DNA of 5,203 bases from Acidobacteriota bacterium (GCA_013140935.1 JABFSD010000360.1:1-5203), one strand, 5' to 3'; numbered from the stretch's first letter, positions 1-5,203 are shown. Notes: a model not told the origin generated them from the letters alone. A program made the numbers and translations.

Positions 1-20
1 TCCCACCAGATCGAACTTCA

Positions 21-62
21 CGTTGCGACGTGTCAGTAGGGGATGCCTGACGCCCAGCGACG
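21..62 (+). other. Hairpin A of repeat copy 1
   Basis: The lower stem pairs 21-26 with 57-62, including one T.G pair (24/59). A 3x3 internal loop follows (27-29 against 54-56). The upper stem pairs 30-36 with 47-53, including T31.G52. The 10-base apical loop (37-46, TAGGGGATGC) is identical in all three copies. An alternative small hairpin, CACGT 19-23 with ACGTG 28-32, is possible in copies 1 and 2 but is not kept in copy 3. The long hairpin is therefore preferred. Confidence 0.65.
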
Positions 63-66
63 GAAG

Positions 67-116
67 GACTGGGGCAAACACAATCACGGGTGTTTGCCTC
101 AGTCGGCTTATTTTTT
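67..116 (+). terminator. Hairpin B of copy 1, terminator-like, rightward
   Basis: A 15-bp stem pairs 67-81 with 90-104 and has a single G.T pair (72/99). The loop is AATCACGG (82-89). A T tract lies at 111-116, six bases after the stem with CGGCTTA-like sequence between. This spacing makes the site a weaker intrinsic terminator than copy 3. The T tract is only on the right, so it would act on rightward transcripts. Confidence 0.6.
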
Positions 117-148
117 CTTTGTATCGCTTCCCGCAAGATCGAACTTCA

Positions 149-190
149 CGTTGCGACGTGTCAGTAGGGGATGCCTGACACCTAGCGACG
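149..190 (+). other. Hairpin A of repeat copy 2
   Basis: The lower stem is 149-154 with 185-190 and the upper stem is 158-164 with 175-181. The upper stem is fully Watson-Crick here (GTGTCAG with CTGACAC). The apical loop 165-174 is unchanged from copy 1. The substitution at 183 also allows A156-T183 to pair inside the internal loop. Confidence 0.68.
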
Positions 191-194
191 GAAG

Positions 195-248
195 GACTGG
201 GGCAAACACAATCACGGGTGTTTGCCTCAGTCGGCTTATTTTTATTTT
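195..248 (+). terminator. Hairpin B of copy 2, terminator-like, rightward
   Basis: The 15-bp stem 195-209 with 218-232 is identical to copy 1, including the one G.T pair (200/227) and the loop 210-217. It is followed by CGGCTTA and then T-rich sequence at 239-248 interrupted by one A. The signal acts on rightward transcription. The gap between stem and T tract makes it probably less efficient than the copy 3 signal. Confidence 0.6.
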
Positions 249-271
249 AGCTTCCCACAGAATTGATCTCT

Positions 272-313
272 CGTTGCGACGTACCAGTAGGGGATGCCTG
301 GTGCCAAGCGGCG
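272..313 (+). other. Hairpin A of repeat copy 3, with compensatory changes
   Basis: The upper stem pairs 281-287 (GTACCAG) with 298-304 (CTGGTGC). Compared with copy 2, two base pairs have changed on both sides: T-A became C-G (284/301) and G-C became A-T (283/302). The lower stem 272-277 with 308-313 is held by four Watson-Crick and two T.G pairs. The loop 288-297 is again TAGGGGATGC. Confidence 0.7.
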
Positions 314-317
314 GAGT

Positions 318-361
318 AACTGAGGCAAACACAATCACGGGTGTTTGCCTTAGTTTTTTTT
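318..361 (+). terminator. Hairpin B of copy 3, strong intrinsic terminator, rightward
   Basis: The 15-bp stem pairs 318-332 with 341-355 and has one G.T pair (322/351). The 8-base loop AATCACGG is at 333-340. The stem runs directly into TTTTTTTT at 354-361, the classic layout of a rho-independent terminator. Relative to copies 1 and 2, the basal G-C pair became A-T (318/355) and the former G.T became A-T (323/350). It would stop rightward transcripts just before they run antisense into the phosphatase gene. Confidence 0.75.
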
Positions 362-379
362 CAGCTAGTCGTTTTTGAG

Positions 380-1582
380 TTACTCGCTTACAGCCAAAAC
401 CAAAACCGTGGCGTCATCGATAAAAAGCTTGGGGGTAAAAAGCCCGGGGGTAAAAAGCCCGGACTGATAGTCGTCAATAACCGATAATAAATTTTGCGGC
501 AAGGCCGATGCGCTCATCGGCACCTGCTGTAATATCCAATTTAATAACCCGTCTTCGCCAAACTCATCACCGGCGGAATTTACAGCTTCCGTAACGCCGT
601 CCGTATAACAAAACAACCGATCTCCCGCTTGTAAAGTAACTTCGCCCTGTTCATAAACCCACTCGGCAAAAGCGCCGAGCAACGCGCCTCCGGTGGGTAG
701 CGAGATAACAGAATTATCCGCCCTGACCAACAACGGGGGATTATGTCCAGCATTGCAATAACTCAACTTGCGGCTACGAAAATTCAACACGCCGTAAAAC
801 AATGTCACGAATTTCCCGGCTTCGATATTGCGACACAGCGCCTGATTGATTTCCGCGCAGAGTTGCGCGGGACTGATATTCACCGCTTCGCGTGCTTTGA
901 CCAGCGCCTGCAAATTCGCCATCAACAAGGCCGCAGGCAAGCCTTTGCCGGTCACATCGCCGATACCGAAAGCCAGGTGATCGTCGTCCAGTTGGACTAC
1001 GTCGTACCAATCGCCGCCCACCGCTTGCATGGGCTGCCAACTGGCGGCGATGTCGTAGCCCGCAATCACCGGCAACGAATGCGGCAACAACCGCTCTTGC
1101 ATCTGTCGCGCCGCCGCCCATTCGCGCGCCTGTTGTTCAGAGATTTCCTGCGCCGCGCGTAACGCCTGTCGTTTGGCTTCACCCACACGCAGTTGCTGTT
1201 GCAACGTCGCCAGCAATCGCGCGTTGTCCCAGGGCTTTTGCACGAAATCATTCAAGCCGTGTTGCATCAACTCGACAGCGAGTTCGATGCTGCCCCACGC
1301 CGTCATCGCTACGACGGGCAACGCAGCGTCGTGTGAACGAATGTCTGCCAGCAACGCGCGGCCTTCCTGCCCCGAAGTCGTATCCCGTGCGTAATTCAAA
1401 TCCATCAACACCAAATCGAACGGCTGCGCACGCAACGCTTCCAATGCAGCTTGCGGCACGGCAAACGTCTCGACCTGATAAGCCGCGCTTTTCAACAACA
1501 GGCGTAACGCCGCCAACACATCGGGGTTGTCGTCCACGACCAACACACGCGGCGACGCAGTTATTGCTCTCTCATGGTTCAT
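380..1582 (-). CDS. Response regulator with PPM/SpoIIE-type serine phosphatase output (RsbU-like)
   Basis: A predicted cytoplasmic signalling protein of 400 aa. Counted from the ATG at 1580-1582, a receiver domain fills about residues 10-125. It has the acidic pair D17/D18, phospho-acceptor D61, T94 and K116, with an NtrC-like insertion after the acceptor. A helical, probably coiled-coil, linker covers about 128-163. The PPM phosphatase domain follows, with GGDWYD (189-194), GDVTGKG (208-214), AGHNPP (278-283), TDG (327-329) and the terminal DD pair (389-390). Its metal-binding aspartates are all present. Family knowledge: phosphorylation of the receiver usually controls dephosphorylation of an anti-sigma-factor antagonist (STAS protein). 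No such partner or kinase lies in the window, so the target is unknown. A TTG five codons upstream (1595-1597) is an alternative start; its GGAG is only 3 bases away, which is too close. A repeated GLFTP segment (375-384) precedes the last metal motif. Confidence 0.93.
   Translation of the reverse strand: MNHERAITASPRVLVVDDNPDVLAALRLLLKSAAYQVETFAVPQAALEALRAQPFDLVLMDLNYARDTTSGQEGRALLADIRSHDAALPVVAMTAWGSIELAVELMQHGLNDFVQKPWDNARLLATLQQQLRVGEAKRQALRAAQEISEQQAREWAAARQMQERLLPHSLPVIAGYDIAASWQPMQAVGGDWYDVVQLDDDHLAFGIGDVTGKGLPAALLMANLQALVKAREAVNISPAQLCAEINQALCRNIEAGKFVTLFYGVLNFRSRKLSYCNAGHNPPLLVRADNSVISLPTGGALLGAFAEWVYEQGEVTLQAGDRLFCYTDGVTEAVNSAGDEFGEDGLLNWILQQVPMSASALPQNLLSVIDDYQSGLFTPGLFTPKLFIDDATVLVLAVSE
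422..462 (-). repeat. 15-bp in-frame tandem repeat inside the phosphatase gene
   Basis: Two full 15-bp units (422-436 and 437-451) and a partial third (452-462) share the pattern AAAAAGCYYGGGGGT on the plus strand. On the coding strand they give GLFTP GLFTP followed by a related KLF. The unit length is a multiple of three, so copy-number change would keep the frame. The A5 and G5 runs make slippage likely. Confidence 0.85.
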
Positions 1583-1592
1583 ACGAAATAAT
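1564..1592 (+). promoter_or_regulatory. Possible sigma-70-type promoter for mutY
   Basis: TTGCTC (1564-1569) and AATAAT (1587-1592) are 17 bp apart. The second matches the -10 consensus at five of six positions; the first shares only TTG with the -35 consensus. Transcription would begin at about 1599, giving a nearly leaderless mRNA for the ATG at 1605. That fits the absence of a Shine-Dalgarno sequence. The site lies mostly within the first codons of the divergent phosphatase gene. Such matches occur by chance, so this is tentative. Confidence 0.2.
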
Positions 1593-1604
1593 GCCAATCA
1601 CTCC

Positions 1605-2714
1605 ATGTCGAAGTCGAAAAAATCATCGCATAACGCAGCTTTCAGCAAAGCCTTGCTTGAATGGTACGACCGCCAAGCCATTGATCTGCCGTGGCGCAAT
1701 CAACCTGACGCTTATCGCGTATGGCTCTCTGAAATCATGCTCCAACAGACGCGCGTCGTGACCGTCATCGGTTATTACGAACGCTTTCTAAAAGCCTTTC
1801 CGACGGTGCAGTCGCTGGCCGCCGCACCGCTCGGCGAAGTACTCAAACAGTGGGAGGGACTCGGTTATTACAGCCGCGCGCGCAACCTGCATCGCGCCGC
1901 GCAAGCCATCGTCAACGATCACAACGGCGAGTTCCCTGCCGCTGCCGCAACCCTGCAAACACTGCCCGGCATCGGACCTTACACCGCCGCAGCCATCGCC
2001 AGCATCGCTTTCAACGAACCCGTAGCCGCGCTTGACGGCAACGTGATGCGCATCCTCACGCGGCTTTTCGATTACGCTGAAACGCTCGGCACGCCTGCGG
2101 TCGAACAACAACTCCGCGCGTGGGCGCAAGACTTGCTCGACGCGCAACGCCCGGGCGATTTCAATCAGGCGCTGATGGATTTAGGCCGCACCGTTTGCCT
2201 CCCGCGCAATCCGCTTTGTGTGCAATGCCCGGTGAAAAAGCATTGCCGCGCTTTCAAAAACCAAACGCAAAACCTGCGTCCGGTGAAAAAACAGAAAGCG
2301 CCTTTGCCTACGGTACGCGCGGCGGCGGCGGTCTTGCGTGATCGCAAAGGCCGCGTGCTGTTGATTCAACGTCCGCCTTCGGGATTGCTCGGCGGTTTGT
2401 GGACACTGCCCGGCGGCAATTGCGCAGCGGAAGAAAGTTTCGCCGATTGCTTGCGCCGCGTGCTGCCTTCTGAATTCGGATTGACCGTAAGCGTGCAATA
2501 CGAAATCGCTACAGCCCAGCAAACTTTTACGCACTTTCATTTGCTACTGCGGGCTTACGCTTGCGAAATCAGCAAGGGAAAACTCAAACTCAAAGAGCCG
2601 CGTGCATTCGCATGGGTCGCGCTTGATGAACTGGCGCATTACTGCTTCGGCAAAGCCGACCGCGCCATTCTCGATGCGCTGACGCGCGAACAACCACGCT
2701 TGTTTGAAGAGTAA
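1605..2714 (+). CDS. mutY: Adenine DNA glycosylase MutY
   Basis: Base-excision repair enzyme that removes adenine mispaired with 8-oxoguanine and so prevents G:C to T:A changes. The product is 369 aa, close to the 350 aa of E. coli MutY. Residues 13-215 form the HhH-GPD glycosylase domain: LPWR (28-31), WLSEIMLQQT (40-49) with catalytic Glu43, the helix-hairpin-helix LPGIGPYTA (120-128), and catalytic Asp144 in LDGNV. The iron-sulfur cluster cysteines are all present as C198-X6-C205-X2-C208-X5-C214. A Nudix-like 8-oxoG recognition domain covers about 236-365, with the conserved FTHFHL at 308-313. The start at 1605 was chosen because it matches the family N-terminus. An in-frame TTG at 1527 would add 26 residues and overlap the divergent gene. 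No clear ribosome-binding site is seen. The gene ends next to a small ORF on the same strand. Confidence 0.97.
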   Translation: MSKSKKSSHNAAFSKALLEWYDRQAIDLPWRNQPDAYRVWLSEIMLQQTRVVTVIGYYERFLKAFPTVQSLAAAPLGEVLKQWEGLGYYSRARNLHRAAQAIVNDHNGEFPAAAATLQTLPGIGPYTAAAIASIAFNEPVAALDGNVMRILTRLFDYAETLGTPAVEQQLRAWAQDLLDAQRPGDFNQALMDLGRTVCLPRNPLCVQCPVKKHCRAFKNQTQNLRPVKKQKAPLPTVRAAAAVLRDRKGRVLLIQRPPSGLLGGLWTLPGGNCAAEESFADCLRRVLPSEFGLTVSVQYEIATAQQTFTHFHLLLRAYACEISKGKLKLKEPRAFAWVALDELAHYCFGKADRAILDALTREQPRLFEE

Positions 2715-2724
2715 CTCAACCGAC

Positions 2725-2880
2725 GTGCCACGCCGGAAAAGCAGTAAACACAACGAAGCTCTAACCAGTTTTGTCCGCTATTGGGAAGCGCGTTTCCTGC
2801 ATTCGCACAAACACACGCGCTGGATGCAAGCCATCGGCTTGTACCTTTTTCTCGTGGCTGAGAAACTCGGCGCGACTTAA
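2725..2880 (+). CDS. Small unrecognised protein, 51 aa (58 aa if started at 2704)
   Basis: I do not recognise this product. Starting from the GTG at 2725 it gives 51 aa: a basic, polar N-terminus (PRRKSSKHNE) and then a helix-prone stretch rich in aromatic, histidine and hydrophobic residues (SFVRYWEARFLHSHKHTRW, then MQAIGLYLFLVAEKLGAT). The frame is open back to a TGA at 2680-2682. A TTG at 2704 would give 58 aa and overlap the mutY stop (2712-2714), allowing translational coupling. No convincing Shine-Dalgarno sequence marks either start. The ORF fills most of the 196-bp gap between mutY and the next gene, lies on the same strand and leaves 30 bp before the following ATG. That position and the ordinary protein-like composition favour a real gene. 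A remnant of a longer gene is the main alternative. Confidence 0.5.
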   Translation: MPRRKSSKHNEALTSFVRYWEARFLHSHKHTRWMQAIGLYLFLVAEKLGAT

Positions 2881-2910
2881 CCATTTACATCTCTGAAAGC
2901 GAGAACCTCG

Positions 2911-4215
2911 ATGAAAAAGAAAGAACTATCTGCCAAGTCGCAAGACCTCTTGCGCGCACAAACTATTACGCAAAATGAGCCGGGCACGGTGCTGCGCGAC
3001 TTTGAAACCTTCCTGCAATTCATTGCCAGTCATCCGCTCGAAGCCGCAGGGCTTTACGATATGTTGCCGATTAACTGTCTGAGCGCGCTCAACGAACAAA
3101 TGAGCCAACCGTTGCGCATCGAAATGAAGCGCCCGATGCACAAATCTTTCCCGCATTTATCGGTATTATTTCTGCTGGCGCGCGCAGGCGGATTCATTTG
3201 CACGGACGGCCAATCGGGTAAGCGTCTTTTGCGCTTGTACGAACCCGCCTTGCAACAGTGGCAAACGCTCAATGCGACGGAGCGTTATTTCACGCTGTTG
3301 GATATTTATCTCTGGCACGCTAACGGAGAACTGATTAACGACCGACGCGGCGGCGGTCGCTTTCTGAAAGGGATGTCGTCAGAAGCCCTGATGGTCTGGT
3401 CTCGTCACGGCGAAGGCGGAGTCAAAGTACCTGCCGGTAAACAACAGGAAAATCTGATCTTCACTACGTGGTTCCATTATTACGCTTTTTTTGAATTGTT
3501 CGGCTTCGTCATCATCACGCAAGGCAAACCCGAAGCCGGAAAAGGTTGGCGCATCAAGGCCATCAAGCCTACGCCTTGTGGGCTGGCGCTGTTTGAGTTG
3601 GTGAAAGTCAAAGAAGTCAATTTCTGGAATTCCATTTTGCGAGGAGACCAAGACGACGACGAAGATGAGCCAGTGCCTCAGCCCAACCAGGAAGTCGTCT
3701 TCAATCACTTCCAACCGCACCTTCAACCTTACTTCCCCGAATGGCAACGCTGTCTCGCGTTCAAAGACGACAGCGGCCCGCGCGCAGGCGTCTTTCAGTT
3801 CAAAGCCTCATTAGGCAAGGCGTGGCGACGTATCGCCATTGACGCCCGTGACACGTTGGAAGATTTGAGCTTGACGGTTCTGGAGGCTTTCGATTTCGAC
3901 AACGATCACTTGCATCGCTTTATTTACCGCGACCGTTTCGGCCTGCCGCAGGAGATCAACCACCCTTCTATGGACGAGCCTCCTTTTAGCGATCAGGTTC
4001 CCTTGCAGGATTTGTCGTTGCCGCTAGGCGGACGCATGACGTTCATCTTCGATTTCGGCGACCACTGGGAATTCGATCTGACGCTGGAAAAAATTGACCC
4101 GACGCCATTCGGTATTCCTAAACCCAAAGTCATCGAATCGCACGGCAAAGCGCCTGAACAATATCCGAGTTGGGATGATGGCGAGGATGATTACGATGAA
4201 GACGATGACGAATAG
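2911..4215 (+). CDS. pRiA4b ORF-3-like domain protein with long uncharacterised N-terminal region
   Basis: A 434-aa predicted cytoplasmic protein. The C-terminal part (about 293-421) matches the plasmid pRiA4b ORF-3 / IS1096 TnpR-like family. Visible motifs are FQFKASL followed by AWRRIAI (304-310), LEDLSLTVLEAFDFDNDHLHRF (about 316-337) and DFGDHWEFDLTLEKI (381-395). The last is the family's DFGDxWEH-type signature, with Phe where His is common. Molecular function of the family is not established. Residues 1-290 match nothing I can name; segment 183-203 is rich in aromatic and hydrophobic residues and could be a buried core of a winged-helix-like fold rather than a membrane segment. An acidic linker (246-253) separates the two halves, and the protein ends in a strongly acidic tail (422-434). 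No transposase, terminal repeats or other mobile-element trace is nearby. The ATG at 2911 is preceded by a purine-rich stretch (GAAAGCGAGAA) that may serve as a weak ribosome-binding site. Confidence 0.85.
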   Translation: MKKKELSAKSQDLLRAQTITQNEPGTVLRDFETFLQFIASHPLEAAGLYDMLPINCLSALNEQMSQPLRIEMKRPMHKSFPHLSVLFLLARAGGFICTDGQSGKRLLRLYEPALQQWQTLNATERYFTLLDIYLWHANGELINDRRGGGRFLKGMSSEALMVWSRHGEGGVKVPAGKQQENLIFTTWFHYYAFFELFGFVIITQGKPEAGKGWRIKAIKPTPCGLALFELVKVKEVNFWNSILRGDQDDDEDEPVPQPNQEVVFNHFQPHLQPYFPEWQRCLAFKDDSGPRAGVFQFKASLGKAWRRIAIDARDTLEDLSLTVLEAFDFDNDHLHRFIYRDRFGLPQEINHPSMDEPPFSDQVPLQDLSLPLGGRMTFIFDFGDHWEFDLTLEKIDPTPFGIPKPKVIESHGKAPEQYPSWDDGEDDYDEDDDE

Positions 4216-4220
4216 CACGC

Positions 4221-5203
4221 TCACGGCTTCGCGTTCAGCTTGCGTTTAACCTGGCTGATGCTGAAATCGAGCCAGCCGCGTTCGTTGGAATTTTTGCAAT
4301 GCGCCAACAGCCATTCGAGCGCCTTGAGTTTGGTTTGCCACGCCGCTTGATGATTGGCTTCGGCGGCGAGCGCGACTTCGCATAGATGCAGCGCCTCGAC
4401 AGCTTTTTCCTGTTGCAGCTTTTCCGCCGCGAGTTTGGCAATCGCGTTCGCTCCGCCCGCGAGTTTGGCGAGGTCGGCGTAAATCGCGCTCGCTGGCGTT
4501 TCATACATCGTCGCGGGCAGCAGATCGAAATAGCCGACGTAGCCTTCATAGATGCCACGCACCGACCACGACAGCTTGCCGTAGCTTTCACCAATGTCGA
4601 GCGCCGCAGGCAGTTTGATTTCGTTCATCAGCGTCCATACGTCTTTGCCCGCGTTCATGCCCTTCACCGTTTCGTCATGCACATATTGAATCGCGTCGCG
4701 GTAGCGCGTCAGCCGCCGTGTGATTTCTGCGTTGCCTTTGATCGCGTTGCCGTGACTGGGAATCACGAGTTCCGGTTTGAGCGCCAACACTTTGTTCAAC
4801 GAATTGACGTAATCAAGCGCCCAACGCGGCTGCGTACCGCGCAAGGTATAGATATTCGGAAACGATTCGTAATAGTTGTCGCCGACGAACGCGGCCTTGA
4901 GTTGCGGAATCCACACCGTCGCGTGGTCGTAAGTTTCGCCCGGCGTACTCATCACGATGAACTTCAGTCCGCCCAATTCAAACTCGTATTTCTCATCGAA
5001 CAGAATCGTCGGTTCAATCTTCGCGCCGTAATTGCCCGGCCATTCCGGCGCGCTCGCGGGCATCGGCAAAGCGAATTGCGCAGCGTTGCGCAAAGCGAAA
5101 AATCCGTTCAAGCGTTGCTGGTAATGCTGAAAATCGGCGTGGGCTTTTTGCGCTACGATTTGCGTACCGGCTTCTTTCCACGCCGACACGCCGCCCGTGT
5201 GAT
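4221..5203 (-). CDS. MBL-fold hydrolase with alkyl-sulfatase-type dimerisation region (5' end outside window)
   Basis: Partial gene that runs off the right edge. The first whole codons, 5190-5201, read H-T-G-G, so the visible protein begins at the last residue of the HxHxDH zinc motif and most of the binding loop is missing. Counting Val at 5187-5189 as residue 1, further MBL features are TPGETYDHA (82-90), FVGDNYYESFPNIYTLRG (101-118) and PSHG (144-147, metal-ligand His146). From about 155 to 240 the sequence (YRDAIQYVHDETVKGMNAGKD, KLPAAL, SVRGIYEGYVGYFD) resembles the dimerisation domain of SdsA1/YjcS alkyl sulfatases, and 240-322 a helical, TPR-like tail. Those enzymes hydrolyse alkyl sulfate esters. 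Here Asp88 and Asp104 seem to stand where SdsA1-type enzymes use Glu, so the substrate is uncertain. The gene converges on the pRiA4b-like gene with a 5-bp gap and no hairpin terminator between them. Confidence 0.88.
   Translation of the reverse strand, partial: HTGGVSAWKEAGTQIVAQKAHADFQHYQQRLNGFFALRNAAQFALPMPASAPEWPGNYGAKIEPTILFDEKYEFELGGLKFIVMSTPGETYDHATVWIPQLKAAFVGDNYYESFPNIYTLRGTQPRWALDYVNSLNKVLALKPELVIPSHGNAIKGNAEITRRLTRYRDAIQYVHDETVKGMNAGKDVWTLMNEIKLPAALDIGESYGKLSWSVRGIYEGYVGYFDLLPATMYETPASAIYADLAKLAGGANAIAKLAAEKLQQEKAVEALHLCEVALAAEANHQAAWQTKLKALEWLLAHCKNSNERGWLDFSISQVKRKLNAKP

Larger units (their letters stand above)
1..126 (+). repeat. Tandem structured repeat, copy 1 (left end may be cut by window edge)
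   Basis: This is the first visible copy of a unit of about 125 bp. Its first 115 bases align to 129-243 (copy 2) with only four substitutions, at 5, 7, 52 and 55. It contains hairpin A at 21-62, a short GGA-rich linker, hairpin B at 67-104 and a T tract at 111-116. The window begins inside or at the edge of the unit, so more copies may lie to the left. No protein reading is credible. I do not recognise the family. Confidence 0.9.
127..250 (+). repeat. Tandem structured repeat, copy 2
   Basis: This is the second copy, offset 128 bp from copy 1 and nearly identical to it. The change at 180 (A, where copy 1 has G52) turns the wobble pair T.G of hairpin A into a T-A pair, so the difference preserves structure. 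The copy carries hairpin A (149-190), hairpin B (195-232) and T-rich sequence (239-248). Nothing suggests a protein. The complete unit is visible here, which makes this the best reference copy for a family search. Confidence 0.92.
251..361 (+). repeat. Tandem structured repeat, copy 3 (diverged)
   Basis: This third copy is offset about 124 bp from copy 2 and is more diverged. The two hairpin loops, the CGTTGCGAC block and the GGCAAACAC/GTGTTTGCC core are unchanged. Most changes fall in stems and come in compensating pairs. The unit ends in eight consecutive T residues (354-361). The array stops here, 18 bp before the stop codon of the leftward phosphatase gene. Confidence 0.88.

Noticed and set aside
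19..32. Small hairpin CACGT-TGCG-ACGTG as the main fold of the repeat's 5' part
   Set aside because: It is present in copies 1 and 2 but lost in copy 3, while the longer hairpin A is kept through compensating changes.
108..338. Minus-strand ORF of 76 aa in the repeat array
   Set aside because: It is the complement of the same repeats, with no protein-like conservation and no start signal.
1..361. Integron attC sites or a CRISPR array
   Set aside because: The units lack the GTTRRRY/RYYYAAC core boxes and have no cassette ORFs between them. The repeats are contiguous units of about 125 bp, not short repeats with unique spacers.
43..378. Plus-strand ORF of 111 aa across the repeat array
   Set aside because: It only reads through the tandem repeats, whose periods (128 and about 124 bp) are not multiples of three. 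Sequence differences between copies preserve RNA pairing, not codons.
743..1162. Plus-strand ORF of 139 aa within the phosphatase gene
   Set aside because: It is antisense to the conserved phosphatase domain, whose motifs clearly identify the coding strand.
1527..1604. TTG-started N-terminal extension of MutY
   Set aside because: The extra 26 residues do not resemble any MutY N-terminus and overlap the divergent receiver-domain gene; the ATG at 1605 fits the family.
4216..4220. Shared bidirectional terminator between the two convergent genes
   Set aside because: Only 5 bp separate the stop codons, and I see no stem-loop with a T tract on either strand nearby.
4024..4224. Minus-strand 66-aa ORF with a hydrophobic start
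   Set aside because: It is the complement of the acidic GAT/GAC/GAA-rich tail and the DFGD motif region of the pRiA4b-like gene; the apparent Ile/Val/Phe richness is a by-product.

Overview
The window is a 5.2 kb piece of bacterial chromosome of moderate GC content. Its genes are tightly packed, they use ATG, GTG or TTG starts, and they have little visible Shine-Dalgarno sequence. Gene content and protein style (a receiver-PPM phosphatase with an NtrC-type receiver insertion, a pRiA4b ORF-3-like protein and an SdsA1-like metallo-beta-lactamase protein) suggest an environmental Gram-negative, perhaps Acidobacteriota (Blastocatellia-like). That placement is inference from protein style; no rRNA or other decisive marker is present.

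Layout. Positions 1-361 hold no credible gene. They hold at least three tandem copies of a unit of about 125 bp. Each copy can fold as an interrupted hairpin with a 10-nt loop (hairpin A), followed by a 15-bp hairpin and a T tract (hairpin B, terminator-like). Substitutions between copies keep the pairing, and every non-Watson-Crick pair is G.U when read on the plus strand. This points to rightward-transcribed structured RNAs or serial terminators. The array probably continues to the left of the window.

Positions 380-1582 (minus) encode a receiver plus PPM/SpoIIE-type serine phosphatase (RsbU-like). Divergent from it, with only 22 bp between the chosen starts, lies mutY (1605-2714, plus), a complete adenine DNA glycosylase with all catalytic and iron-sulfur residues. 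A small, probably real, unrecognised ORF follows (2725-2880, possibly starting at 2704). Next is a 434-aa protein with a C-terminal pRiA4b ORF-3-like domain and an uncharacterised N-terminal region of about 290 aa (2911-4215). Converging on it with a 5-bp gap is a 5'-truncated gene for an MBL-fold hydrolase with an alkyl-sulfatase-type dimerisation region (4221-5203, minus).

The plus-strand genes mutY, the small ORF and the pRiA4b-like gene are close enough to be one transcript. No shared pathway is evident; this looks like a mixed housekeeping neighbourhood. The most unusual element is the structured repeat array at the left edge.
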